From the IMG/VR virus record IMGVR_UViG_3300032287_002972, positions 62,001-126,000 of that record: DNA of 64,000 bases; one strand, given 5' to 3'. Below the pieces are notes generated by a model that did no database searches, was not told where the DNA came from, and saw only the letters and a program-made list of their open reading frames with translations. This document shows positions 46,075-53,603 of the stretch, in pieces (the stretch's first letter is position 1; every line of letters begins with the position of its first letter). Both the position numbers and the translations under genes were made by a program. The DNA comes from a virus.

Positions 46075-46711
46075 ATTAGAAGAAAGTTTAAAACTATGGA
46101 AAAAATCAATGATTGACCATTGTATTATGGATTTTTCATGTGGTGGTGATTCTATGAATGAATTTACTTTTGTATTTTATGATGAAAATAAAAATGTATT
46201 ACGTTCTGAAGACATTGAAACCATTGATAAATTTTTTGAAGAAGAAGTTTTTGATAAGGTAGATTTTTATGTAAATTCTGACGGTCACTACTTGGGTGAA
46301 TTTGGAACGGTACATATTGAATTGAATAATGATGGTGATGATTTTGAATATTCAAAAGATTCTTCATCTGAATATTCTGAATCCGTTACCGAAGAATTTA
46401 TATTCCAATTAACTGATGATGAGTATGACTTACTTAGTGAAAAAATTTCAGATTTTAATGGTGATACTTCGGGACTTGTTGTAAACTACAATTTGGATTG
46501 TATTATTACCGATAAAGAAATAATCACTATGAATGATTTTGAAAAGAAAATTATTAACTTTGTTCTTGATGTTGAATTTGAACATGGTTTTGAGGAGGCT
46601 CAAGAAGAAAGTGAAACTTTTGAATGTAATGTTCAAGATGTATTAAACGAAAATAAGACGATAGAACTTATTATAACTAGGTCGTATTACGTCACTGTTA
46701 CTAATGATTAA
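46055..46711 (+). CDS. DUF6878-like acidic protein
   Basis: 218 residues, strongly acidic. MIDHCIMDFSCGGDSMNEFT and the later beta segments resemble DUF6878-type proteins (a strand with CxxxxGGDSG) found on plasmids and phages. The match is partial. Start overlaps the previous gene by 20 bases, suggesting coupled translation. Confidence 0.6.
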   Translation: MKTQTVELEESLKLWKKSMIDHCIMDFSCGGDSMNEFTFVFYDENKNVLRSEDIETIDKFFEEEVFDKVDFYVNSDGHYLGEFGTVHIELNNDGDDFEYSKDSSSEYSESVTEEFIFQLTDDEYDLLSEKISDFNGDTSGLVVNYNLDCIITDKEIITMNDFEKKIINFVLDVEFEHGFEEAQEESETFECNVQDVLNENKTIELIITRSYYVTVTND

Positions 46712-46721
46712 TAAATCTATT

Positions 46722-46755
46722 TAAGAATCCCTAACTATTTTGTTAGGGATTCAAA
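46722..46755 (+). terminator. Hairpin between genes
   Basis: AATCCCTAAC, TATTTT, GTTAGGGATT without a strong T-run; may be a weak terminator or processing site since no promoter follows. Confidence 0.5.
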
Positions 46756-46776
46756 AACAAAACAAAAACAAACAAG

Positions 46777-47484
46777 ATGAAAATAGTTATTGATAATGTT
46801 GAGTTTCCTTTCAATGAAGGTTGTAAACTCCTCAAACTAAAACATGGTTCAAATACTGAAAGTCCTTTTAAAGAGATTGAAGACTTTTGGAACGAAATTG
46901 AACCATTAACATTTAAAGAAATTATTACCACATTTAATAACGTGGAACAAAGGAGAATAGCCTTATCCTATTTAGGTTTAGAAAATCTTTCAAAAGAAAT
47001 CAATTCTAAATTGGTTTCAAGTGAAACAATTTCAAAAGAAACTACATGGGTCAATAAAGAAGGTGTTACCGAAACAATTAAGTTTGAAGACAAATATGAA
47101 TTATATTCTGTTGACCCAAAAGAATTAGGGTATCATGAACAACACGTTTGGTATAATGGGAGTATCAATATGGGAAATTACCATTACCTTAAATTTAAAG
47201 ATACGTCAACCGATAGAGAATATTTACTTTGGGTGGATTGTGGAAACATAATTAGAACGAAATCCGAAGGAAAAAATAATGATACACATTTACGCACAAT
47301 TCATGTTGACGCCATTGACGCCATCGCATGGACAATTCAAACTAATCTAAAAAAGGGTGACATTGAAAAAATTATCCGTCAAGGTGATTGTATCTTACTG
47401 AAAAGAAAAAAAGGTGTTGAAACTGATGTTGTAAGACATTTAACAAGTGACGAATATCGTTCTTTACTTGTATTGGAAAGTTAA
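46777..47484 (+). CDS. Hypothetical protein
   Basis: 235 residues. NVEFPFNEGCKLLKLKHGSN at the start, FNNVEQRRIALSYLGLENLS, then DKYELYSVDPKELGYHEQHV, VDCGNIIRTKSEGKNNDTHL and DAIDAIAWTIQTNLKKGDIE, ending in an RQGDCILLKRK strand. The LRTIHVDAIDAIAWTIQ and RQGDCIL patches look conserved-type but I know no family. It probably depends on transcription from upstream. Confidence 0.65.
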   Translation: MKIVIDNVEFPFNEGCKLLKLKHGSNTESPFKEIEDFWNEIEPLTFKEIITTFNNVEQRRIALSYLGLENLSKEINSKLVSSETISKETTWVNKEGVTETIKFEDKYELYSVDPKELGYHEQHVWYNGSINMGNYHYLKFKDTSTDREYLLWVDCGNIIRTKSEGKNNDTHLRTIHVDAIDAIAWTIQTNLKKGDIEKIIRQGDCILLKRKKGVETDVVRHLTSDEYRSLLVLES

Positions 47485-47510
47485 ATTTTCATTCTTGATT
47501 TTTGTTTAAA

Positions 47511-47540
47511 ATCCCTGACTAATTTGTCGGGGATTTTTCT
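47511..47540 (+). terminator. Intrinsic terminator
   Basis: AATCCCTGACTAATTTGTCG and GGGATTTTTCTT. A TATCTTTG -7-like box follows at 47541-47548, but the only TTTG upstream of it is 14 bases away. Confidence 0.65.
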
Positions 47541-47573
47541 TATCTTTGTTTAAACTTTAAAAAACCAAAACGT

Positions 47574-48464
47574 ATGACAAAAAATGTAGTATCCTTATTC
47601 GATGGAATGAGTAGTTTACAAATATCCTTGAGAAACTTGGGTATTGAAATTGATAACTATTATGCTTCTGAAATTGAACCCGACCCAATTAAAGTAACAT
47701 TATCCAATTTCCCTAAAACAAAATATCTTGGTGATGTTAGATATATTGATACGTCAACCCTATACAATATATGGTTGTTAGGTGCAGGGTCACCATGTAC
47801 AGATTTTTCTTTAATGGGTTTGAGAAAAGGTTTATTAGATATTCATACTTTAGATGAATATCTTAGATTGAAACATGAAGGTTTTGATTTCGGGAATACT
47901 CAATCTATTTTGTTCTTTGAGTTTCTAAGAATCTTAAAAGAATTAAACCCAACGTACTTTTTTTTGGAGAACGTGGTATTAAAAGGAGAATTTAAAAAGT
48001 ACGAGAAAATGATTTCTGAATACTTAGGGGTTGAACCAATGATTATAAATAGTTCTTTGGTTTCATCACAAAATAGAGAAAGATGTTATTGGACAAATAT
48101 CCCGAATGTAAGTGTTCCAAAAGATAGAAAGATTTATTCTTTTGATGTTATTCCTAATTCAATTAGTTGTGGTGTTAGAGGTGTAATGAATAAAGATGAA
48201 GGTAAGTATATTCAAAAATTAACCTTTAGAAAAGATGATAAATTTAACTGTTTGGTTACGAATCCCCATTCAACAAATTTAGTTAAGGTTGGGAATGAGG
48301 ATATAAGAAAAATAACTATCGAAGAATCTGAAAGAATCCAAACAGTTCCCGTTGGTTATACTAATGTTGAAGGTGTTTCCGATTCAAGTAAATATAAAAT
48401 GATTGGTAATGGTTGGACAATTAATGTTATTGACCATTTGTTAGAACCATTAATTAATGAATAG
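47574..48464 (+). CDS. C5 cytosine DNA methyltransferase (Dnmt3-like phage type)
   Basis: 296 residues. Motif I VVSLFDGMSSLQISLRNLG, motif IV GAGSPCTDFSLMG with the catalytic Pro-Cys, motif VI FLENV, motif VIII QNRERCYW and motif X KYKMIGNGWTINVI are all present, so it should be active. The short length and SSLVSSQNRERCYWTNI segment fit the Dnmt3-like subgroup frequent in phages, which methylate without a cognate nuclease and protect phage DNA from restriction. The target sequence is not predictable. Confidence 0.92.
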   Translation: MTKNVVSLFDGMSSLQISLRNLGIEIDNYYASEIEPDPIKVTLSNFPKTKYLGDVRYIDTSTLYNIWLLGAGSPCTDFSLMGLRKGLLDIHTLDEYLRLKHEGFDFGNTQSILFFEFLRILKELNPTYFFLENVVLKGEFKKYEKMISEYLGVEPMIINSSLVSSQNRERCYWTNIPNVSVPKDRKIYSFDVIPNSISCGVRGVMNKDEGKYIQKLTFRKDDKFNCLVTNPHSTNLVKVGNEDIRKITIEESERIQTVPVGYTNVEGVSDSSKYKMIGNGWTINVIDHLLEPLINE

Positions 48465-48531
48465 TTTACTTTCTATTTGGTTTTGTGTATAATTACCATT
48501 ATTGTGTTATCACAAAATTTATCTTTGGTTT

Positions 48532-48563
48532 GAGGGTGGAATTTTTTTCACCCTTTTTTTTAT
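48532..48563 (+). terminator. Intrinsic terminator
   Basis: GAGGGTGGAATTTTTTTCAC and CCTTTTTTTTATA; AGGGTG pairs with CACCCT. Confidence 0.68.
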
Positions 48564-48572
48564 ACCTGAAAA

Positions 48573-48672
48573 TGAATTTAGTGGGGCAAGTTGTAACAAA
48601 TAAATGCTTAATTTGTTACAACACAAATTTAGTGGGGCAAGGATTGGAAACGGGGTTGCCCCACTAAATTCA
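48573..48672. repeat. Nested TTAGTGGGGCAA element (23)
   Basis: A left arm (48577), then a separate hairpin TTGTAACAAAT...ATTTGTTACAA (48590-48622), then a second complete TTAGTGGGGCAA, class-d loop, TTGCCCCACTAA copy. It fills much of the 318-base gap after the methylase. It looks like insertion of one element beside a truncated one. Confidence 0.78.
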
Positions 48673-48721
48673 AAATTTACGCACGGAGTAAAAAATAATT
48701 ATAAAAAAAGTATAAAAAACA

Positions 48722-48753
48722 TTTGGTTATATCAAATATTCTTTTTATCTTTG
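48722..48753 (+). promoter_or_regulatory. Host-type early promoter
   Basis: TTTG 48722-48725, 20 bases, TATCTTTG 48746-48753. Confidence 0.75.
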
Positions 48754-48782
48754 TATTATTAAATAACTAAAACAATAACATC

Positions 48783-49088
48783 ATGGCATTTTACGGCGAC
48801 GGGAAACACAATGAGAACATGGAAAAAACAACTCCAGTTTTAAGAGAGTTTATTTTTAATTTAGACCAAAAGGTCACTACATGGATGAGAACAGAATTTA
48901 CGATTGAAGCGGAAACATTGACTGAAGCAAAAGAACTTGCAATTAAGTTTCATTTAGATGGAGAAACAGAAGAAATTGAATGGAAACAAATTGAGGGGTG
49001 TTATGAAAAATTAGACATAGAAGATAACTTTAATGACCCTACGGAAGAAATTTTCTTTAACGGTCTTATTGTATATTCTAACAAGTAA
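48783..49088 (+). CDS. Hypothetical early protein
   Basis: 101 residues, acidic. LREFIFNLDQKVTTWMRTEF, TIEAETLTEAKELAIKFHLD: the strand-then-EAKELA helix is a familiar small DpnD/PcfM-like arrangement. Strong identity not established. Terminator GGGTGGGAAGAAATTTCCAC follows. Confidence 0.66.
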   Translation: MAFYGDGKHNENMEKTTPVLREFIFNLDQKVTTWMRTEFTIEAETLTEAKELAIKFHLDGETEEIEWKQIEGCYEKLDIEDNFNDPTEEIFFNGLIVYSNK

Positions 49089-49093
49089 TAAAA

Positions 49094-49127
49094 AAGGGTG
49101 GGAAGAAATTTCCACCTTTTTTTGTTT
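49094..49127 (+). terminator. Intrinsic terminator
   Basis: AAAGGGTGGGAAGAAATTTC and CACCTTTTTTTG. Confidence 0.68.
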
Positions 49128-49193
49128 ATGTGTATTACGTCACCAACTTACATTCGTGTATTACCTGAGCGGTAAAAAAAAGTATAAAAAATA

Positions 49194-49225
49194 TTTGGTT
49201 ATATGAAATTATTGTTTTATCTTTG
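49194..49225 (+). promoter_or_regulatory. Host-type early promoter
   Basis: TTTG 49194-49197, 20 bases, TATCTTTG 49218-49225. Confidence 0.75.
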
Positions 49226-49246
49226 TGGAAACAAAAACGAACAACT

Positions 49247-49471
49247 ATGAGGTATCAAATTAAAAGAGAATGTTGGAACGAAAAAACGTTCAACGGTTAT
49301 CAAGACAATCCATATTGGAGAATTGATTTTCAAGATATGGGGTATGTTTTATTAGATGATGGTAGAGTATGGTGTACTAATGGTATGGAAATTTCAGACC
49401 CTGTTTTAGATGATATTAGGACAATTATTAAGGAATGTAAACTTAATATTGAATCACTAATAAAACTATAA
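49247..49471 (+). CDS. Hypothetical early protein
   Basis: 74 residues from ATG 49247. YQIKRECWNEKTFNGYQDNP, YWRIDFQDMGYVLLDDGRVW and CTNGME; aromatic-rich beta protein, unrecognised. Followed after 3 bases by another gene in the same transcript. Confidence 0.63.
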   Translation: MRYQIKRECWNEKTFNGYQDNPYWRIDFQDMGYVLLDDGRVWCTNGMEISDPVLDDIRTIIKECKLNIESLIKL

Positions 49472-49474
49472 ACA

Positions 49475-49753
49475 ATGAAAAAAACAGAATTGATTAATTA
49501 CATTCAAGGGGTTGTTAAAACGTATGGTGAATTTTCAACCGCTGACGTTGAAGCAGATTCAAGTCCCGTTATTAAATCATTACGGAACACACACTTATTA
49601 GCAGAAGTTTTTGGTGAAGAAAAAGTAACGGCGGTTTTATATGTCGATGACAATGATGTTGATGAGGAATATATTAGTTATGATGAGTTAAGTAAAGATG
49701 TGTTGAAAGAAATTTCTTTACTATGTAAACAATGGGAATTACAGGAAAAATAA
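49475..49753 (+). CDS. Hypothetical early protein
   Basis: 92 residues, acidic. LINYIQGVVKTYGEFSTADV, EADSSPVIKSLRNTHLLAEV, FGEEKVTAVLYVDDNDVDEE: from memory similar to a small phage family (helix, strand ADVEAxxSP, AVxYxxDxxxxExxxxYxEL). Last stop lies 3 bases before the next promoter region. Confidence 0.65.
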   Translation: MKKTELINYIQGVVKTYGEFSTADVEADSSPVIKSLRNTHLLAEVFGEEKVTAVLYVDDNDVDEEYISYDELSKDVLKEISLLCKQWELQEK

Positions 49754-49765
49754 ATATAAAAAATG

Positions 49766-49797
49766 TTTGGTTATTTCAAATATTCTTTTTATCTTTG
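49766..49797 (+). promoter_or_regulatory. Host-type early promoter
   Basis: TTTG 49766-49769, 20 bases, TATCTTTG 49790-49797. Confidence 0.73.
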
Positions 49798-49818
49798 ACG
49801 AAACAAAAACGGTAAATT

Positions 49819-50013
49819 ATGAAACTAAAGTTTGAAGTAAAATGTAATTGGTGTGATTGGGAAGGTTACGAAGACGATTTGACATTAGAAGTAGATTTGT
49901 CCGATAACTTAATTTCACACGACGTACAGTATAGGAAAGTTTGTCCTGAATGTTTATCAGAGGATCATTTAATGGATATTGAATCTGATGAATTAACATC
50001 TAAAATAGATTAA
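49819..50013 (+). CDS. Small zinc-ribbon protein
   Basis: 64 residues. KCNWCDWEGYEDDLT and KVCPECLSEDHL give two CxxC pairs separated by about 35 residues, the layout of a zinc ribbon. The rest is acidic. It ends three bases before the first tRNA-like gene and may share its transcript. Confidence 0.7.
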   Translation: MKLKFEVKCNWCDWEGYEDDLTLEVDLSDNLISHDVQYRKVCPECLSEDHLMDIESDELTSKID

Positions 50014-50016
50014 ATT

Positions 50017-50196
50017 GGTAAGGTGGCGGAATGTTTAAACAACCCCGTTCCAGACGGGAAAATAACGTGGTTCGAATCCACTACGGGGTTAATGTTTAAA
50101 CTTGGTTAGACGCACCATAATAATAATATTTGGAAGGAGATAAGAATGGCGCTTACCCTAAACCAAATTTTACGGGTTCGAATCCCGTCCTTACCG
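50017..50196 (+). tRNA. tRNA-like gene containing an inserted second tRNA fragment
   Basis: Outer molecule: acceptor GGTAAGG (50017-50023) pairs with CCTTACC (50189-50195); T arm ACGGG TTCGAAT CCCGT (50172-50188); D-arm halves TGGCGGAAT and TTGGTTAGACGCACC. Between the D-arm halves lies a 61-base unit bounded by direct repeats AATGTTTAAAC (50030-50040, 50091-50101). The unit holds AACCCCGT/ACGGGGTT and its own T arm GTGG TTCGAAT CCAC. The centre of the outer molecule has an ATTTGG/CCAAAT stem in place of a normal anticodon arm. Isotype cannot be assigned. Confidence 0.55.
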
Positions 50197-50386
50197 CGAC
50201 AGTTAGCGGATTATACTTGGTAGTTCTTGTAAAGTCTGACTATACGTGAGGTGGTTTTTTTAACTTTCCACCAGTAGTGTTCAAAACTAAAAGTTAATGC
50301 AGGTTAATAAAGGGGTAAGGGAAAGTCTAACTATCGAGTACCTTACAACCTACTGTATAAAATGTACATATTTAAAATTGATTATT

Positions 50387-50770
50387 ATGGAAACCAATTT
50401 CAAAATTCCTAAATTTATAAATAATAACAATTCATTTGAAAAGATTGGATATGATGAATATTGTATTACATATCTTAAAGGACTTAAAGTCCATCAATTA
50501 AGGATTGTTGTGAATGGATATTTAACCAAACAATCAATAAACATTATTGATTTTAGTTCAGGATATAAAAACAAAATATTAATTGGTATTAAAGAATATC
50601 TTACAAACGGTAAGGATAGTAAAAATAAAGTCACTAAAAAAGTTACACTGTATTACTTAGAAACTTTTTATTCAAAAAAAATAATTCATAATGTTAAATC
50701 ATTCTTATTACCTATTAATAAAGAAGAGTCAAGAGATAAATTAACTGAATTTGGATTAATCAATTTATAG
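50387..50770 (+). CDS. Hypothetical protein between tRNA-like genes
   Basis: 127 residues from ATG 50387, preferred because the upstream extension has poor composition and no leader. TNFKIPKFINNNNSFEKIGY, DEYCITYLKGLKVHQLRIVV, NGYLTKQSINIIDFSSGYKN; basic, mixed alpha/beta. Unrecognised. Its stop overlaps the first base pair of the next tRNA-like acceptor. The 190 bases before it contain no gene and a degenerate repeat (AAGTCTgACTATaCG / AAGTCTaACTATCG). Confidence 0.6.
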   Translation: METNFKIPKFINNNNSFEKIGYDEYCITYLKGLKVHQLRIVVNGYLTKQSINIIDFSSGYKNKILIGIKEYLTNGKDSKNKVTKKVTLYYLETFYSKKIIHNVKSFLLPINKEESRDKLTEFGLINL

Positions 50771-50866
50771 TAAGGTGGTGGAATTGGTTAGACACACCGA
50801 AAGGTAGGTACGGTATGGATCCCGATTAAATAATCCTAAATACGGGTTCGAATCCCGTCCTTACTA
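50769..50866 (+). tRNA. tRNA-like gene, isotype uncertain
   Basis: 98 bases. Acceptor AGTAAGG/CCTTACT, D arm GGTGGAATTGGTTAGACACACC of class II (Leu/Ser) style, T arm ACGGG TTCGAAT CCCGT. The central region (about 45 bases) has ACC-GAAA-GGT and GGAT...ATCC pairings but no convincing 5-bp stem with 7-base anticodon loop. It may be a degenerate tRNA or carry an insertion. A CCA end is not encoded. Confidence 0.55.
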
Positions 50867-50929
50867 CATATTCTCGATTTCTGTTTATAGTTGTTGTAAT
50901 TACGTTTTTGGTTTGAGGGTAGGAAGAAA

Positions 50930-50948
50930 AATCCTACCCTTTTTTTAT
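50930..50948 (+). terminator. Intrinsic terminator
   Basis: Stem AGGGTAGGA (from 50917) with TCCTACCCT and a T7 run; closes the tRNA-like transcript. Confidence 0.72.
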
Positions 50949-50955
50949 GCTTAAT

Positions 50956-51003
50956 TGAATTTAGTGGGGCAAGGATTGGAACGGAGGTTGCCCCACTAAA
51001 TTC
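50956..51003. repeat. TTAGTGGGGCAA hairpin 24, class-d loop
   Basis: Loop GGATTGGAACGGAGG between perfect arms. Confidence 0.82.
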
Positions 51004-51057
51004 AAACTATATTGTTACCTGGTTCAAAAAAATACTTATAAAAAACTATAAAAAACA

Positions 51058-51089
51058 TTTGGTTATATGGGATTTTATTTTTATCTTTG
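51058..51089 (+). promoter_or_regulatory. Host-type early promoter
   Basis: TTTG 51058-51061, 20 bases, TATCTTTG 51082-51089. Confidence 0.75.
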
Positions 51090-51118
51090 TTAAGTATTTA
51101 TAACTAAAAAACTTTGAC

Positions 51119-52042
51119 ATGAATAAACAAATTAGAGAAGACATTAATCGAGTGATTGAACTAAATAAAATTTTAGAATCACAATCAGAAATGGGAGAAA
51201 GTGGATTTAGTTCTGTTGGGAGACAACTTAGGGGTCTTAATCCTAAAGTCCAAACAATTGCAATTCTTACGGGTGAAAATCCTTGTGCAGTAAAGTTAAC
51301 ACCACAAGAGAATACTGAACTAAATAGAAAATTAACCGACTATTTAGGGAAGGAATATTACGATTTTATTAACGGTAAACGTATAGGTTATAGACCCGTA
51401 AAAGGTATGTATGGTTCACCAGAAAATAGTTATATTGTAAATAATATTACTAAAGATGATGCAATGAAAATTGGTAGTGATTTTGAACAAGAAAGTATTG
51501 TCTATGGTGAAAGATATGAAGAAGGTGATGAATATGGAATGAAATTCCAATTAATTGTAAGTCACCCATGTCCTACAACAGAAGATCCCGTTGGTACTGT
51601 ATGGGGTGAAACAAAAGTTTTTATTAATGTAAGAAAAAATGCAGATGATTTTTACACCGAAGTTAAGGGTCGTAAATTTTCAATACCTTTCTTTGGTGCA
51701 GATAAGTACGACAAAGATTTAGATACTGATGGAAAAGAACAGAAAGACCAAGACGGAGAAATTAAATTAAAAAAAGTTGGGTATAGTGATTATAGTAAAG
51801 CCGGTTGGGAAAAAGATAGTGGTAAAATAAAAGATATTGATTTTACTCCCGAACCTATTAATGAAACTTTTGACTATAAGGGAACTGTATATAAACCGAA
51901 CCAAAATTATAAAAATATCCCTAATGAATTAAACGAACAAATTGATAGGGCTCTACGTGGTAGTTTAAATTCTCCAAATCCTCCAAGTAGAAAAATAAGA
52001 AGGGCGTTTGTTATGACTAAATTAAGAAAGTATAAAGATTAA
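51119..52042 (+). CDS. DUF3293-like protein with RIKNIM-style N-terminal helix
   Basis: 307 residues. The N terminus (IREDINRVIELNKILESQSE) resembles the amphipathic terminal peptides of the left block. The body IAILTGENPCAVKLTPQENT, LNRKLTDYL, GSPENSYIVNNITKDDAMKI and FEQESIVYG follows the DUF3293 pattern (TxxNP, xxN, L, E-S-xxI, DA, F-x-Q-ExxxYG). The C-terminal 130 residues are charged and low in complexity. Function unknown; a packaged role would be odd for a gene with an early promoter. Confidence 0.65.
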   Translation: MNKQIREDINRVIELNKILESQSEMGESGFSSVGRQLRGLNPKVQTIAILTGENPCAVKLTPQENTELNRKLTDYLGKEYYDFINGKRIGYRPVKGMYGSPENSYIVNNITKDDAMKIGSDFEQESIVYGERYEEGDEYGMKFQLIVSHPCPTTEDPVGTVWGETKVFINVRKNADDFYTEVKGRKFSIPFFGADKYDKDLDTDGKEQKDQDGEIKLKKVGYSDYSKAGWEKDSGKIKDIDFTPEPINETFDYKGTVYKPNQNYKNIPNELNEQIDRALRGSLNSPNPPSRKIRRAFVMTKLRKYKD

Positions 52043-52063
52043 AATAAAACAAAATAAAAAAAA

Positions 52064-52094
52064 TCCCCGTATTAAAAACACGGGGATTTTTTTA
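52064..52094 (+). terminator. Intrinsic terminator
   Basis: ATCCCCGT, ATTAAAA, ACACGGGGATTTTTTT. Confidence 0.77.
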
Positions 52095-52102
52095 TGCTTA
52101 AT

Positions 52103-52150
52103 TGAATTTAGTGGGGCAAGGATTGGAACGGGGGTTGCCCCACTAATTTC
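52103..52150. repeat. TTAGTGGGGCAA hairpin 25, class-d loop
   Basis: Loop GGATTGGAACGGGGG; last clear copy of the element in the window. Confidence 0.82.
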
Positions 52151-52205
52151 AAACTACGCAGTTACCTGTATCAAAAAAATACTTATAAAAAAAATATAAA
52201 AAATA

Positions 52206-52237
52206 TTTGGTTATATCAAATATTTGTTTTATCTTTG
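52206..52237 (+). promoter_or_regulatory. Host-type early promoter
   Basis: TTTG 52206-52209, 20 bases, TATCTTTG 52230-52237. Confidence 0.75.
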
Positions 52238-52259
52238 TCGAAACAAAAAACGATAAACA

Positions 52260-53015
52260 ATGAATTATTTGAATCGACCCAACGCAAAGAAATTAACGGG
52301 ACTAAATTATTTAGGTTCTATTAATCTAACAACGAAACACGCTAAGGCGTACGACTACAATGAACTAACCTATTCACTTTATTTGGCACCCGCTAAAATG
52401 AGTGGTTATGAGGTTTGTCCTAAAAGGAATGAGGAGTGTACCTCTTTATGTTTAAACGAATCGGGAATGAATCGTATTGACGTAAAGAAAAACAGAATCA
52501 ATGAATCGAGGATTAAAAAAACAAAACTATTTTTTGAAGAAAGGGAATTTTTTGTAAATTGGTTAATCGATGAAATTTCCATTGCGAAAAGGAAATCTGA
52601 AATTGTGGGTTATAAATTTAGTGTTAGGTTAAATAACACGTCGGATATTTCACCCGAATTATTTTACACTATGATTGACGGTAAAAAGAAAAACATATTG
52701 GAAATATTTCCTGATGTTCAATTCTACGATTATACGAAAGTATATAACAGAATTAAACTAACTAAAAAATATCCTAATTACGACCTCACATTTTCATTCA
52801 GTGGTTATAATTTTGATGAGTGTATTGAATCCTTAAATAATGACGTTCGTGTTGCCGTGGTCTTTAAAAAAGTACCTGAAAAATTTTGGGGTTATGAAGT
52901 CATTGACGGTGACAAATATGACATGAGGTACAAAGATGGAAAAAATGTTATTGTGGGTTTGAAATTTAAAACAGTTAGAAATAAAATTAAAGAAAATTAT
53001 AAATTCGTTGTTTAA
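52260..53015 (+). CDS. Gene product 88 (GP88)-domain phage protein
   Basis: 251 residues. LTYSLYLAPAKMSGYEVCPK then RNEECTSLCLNESG is the GP88 signature (LAPxxxSGxxVCPxxxxxCxxxCLxxSG), with four Cys likely to bind a metal or cluster. KTKLFFEEREFFVNWLIDEI, FSVRLNNTSDISPELF and a FPDVQFYDYTKVYNR strand follow the family order. GP88 proteins are widespread in phages; their activity is not known. Confidence 0.87.
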   Translation: MNYLNRPNAKKLTGLNYLGSINLTTKHAKAYDYNELTYSLYLAPAKMSGYEVCPKRNEECTSLCLNESGMNRIDVKKNRINESRIKKTKLFFEEREFFVNWLIDEISIAKRKSEIVGYKFSVRLNNTSDISPELFYTMIDGKKKNILEIFPDVQFYDYTKVYNRIKLTKKYPNYDLTFSFSGYNFDECIESLNNDVRVAVVFKKVPEKFWGYEVIDGDKYDMRYKDGKNVIVGLKFKTVRNKIKENYKFVV

Positions 53016-53028
53016 TCTTTTTGTTTTA

Positions 53029-53062
53029 TTCCGTACCATTTATTTGGTACGGATTTTTTATA
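53029..53062 (+). terminator. Intrinsic terminator
   Basis: TCCGTACCA, TTTATT, TGGTACGGATTTTTTATA. Confidence 0.77.
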
Positions 53063-53123
53063 ATCTAATTTAGATTTAATTTGGTAAGGACTGTCATACA
53101 ACACAAAAAAAATATAAAATATA

Positions 53124-53155
53124 TTTGGTTATATGGATTATTCTTTTTATCTTTG
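53124..53155 (+). promoter_or_regulatory. Host-type early promoter
   Basis: TTTG 53124-53127, 20 bases, TATCTTTG 53148-53155. From here on, no TTAGTGGGGCAA element precedes promoters. Confidence 0.75.
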
Positions 53156-53176
53156 TCTTAATAAAAAAACATAAAC

Positions 53177-53458
53177 ATGAATGAAGTAACGAGAGCAAAA
53201 GAAGTTTTAAAAAACGCAGGTTATTTTGTGGATAACCTTTGGTGTAATGATGACATTGAATCTTTTTTTACTAATGTATCTAAAGAAGACTGTCAAAAAG
53301 TATTAAACAGAGCGTTAACCAATGATGCAACAATGGAACAAATTTGGTACGCAATCGAATCTGTTGGTGAAGACATGGGGTTAAAACGTACTGACTATGA
53401 GGAGGACGACAACACTTGTTCGTACTGTGGAAGAAAGGATTGTGTGAAACATGATTAA
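53177..53458 (+). CDS. Hypothetical early protein with C-terminal zinc-knuckle-like motif
   Basis: 93 residues. RAKEVLKNAGYFVDNLWCND, DIESFFTNVSKEDCQKVLNR, and a C-terminal TCSYCGRKDCVKHD with Cys/His spacing suggestive of metal binding. From memory, helix-rich NAGYFVDNLWxxxDV proteins recur on Bacteroidota mobile elements. Function unknown. Confidence 0.7.
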   Translation: MNEVTRAKEVLKNAGYFVDNLWCNDDIESFFTNVSKEDCQKVLNRALTNDATMEQIWYAIESVGEDMGLKRTDYEEDDNTCSYCGRKDCVKHD

Positions 53459-53465
53459 TTTATTT

Positions 53466-53493
53466 GGGTAGGATAATTTTCCTACCCTTTTTT
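53466..53493 (+). terminator. Intrinsic terminator
   Basis: GGGTAGGATAATTTTCCTAC and CCTTTTTTATT. Confidence 0.72.
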
Positions 53494-53550
53494 ATTGTTC
53501 GATTTGAATTTATGTATTACCTACATTACAAAAAATAATTATAAAAAATG

Positions 53551-53582
53551 TTTGGTTATATGGAAAAGTATGTTTATCTTTG
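53551..53582 (+). promoter_or_regulatory. Host-type early promoter
   Basis: TTTG 53551-53554, 20 bases, TATCTTTG 53575-53582. Confidence 0.75.
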
Positions 53583-53603
53583 TCTAAACAAAAAACAATT
53601 ACT

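Noticed and set aside
48485-48667. Plus-strand frame of 60 codons across the nested hairpin
   Set aside because: It runs through a terminator and both hairpin arms, so it is an artefact of the repeat element.
50041-50090. Complete tRNA-Trp (loop TTCCAGA with CCA) inside the first tRNA-like gene
   Set aside because: The bases that would form the anticodon stem are the same ones needed for the acceptor stem and a D arm is missing; it is at most a fragment.
29762-52150. CRISPR array or CRISPR-like repeats (TTAGTGGGGCAA series)
   Set aside because: The repeats are inverted pairs, spaced hundreds of bases apart with genes between them, and the loops are shared among copies; no array of unique spacers exists.
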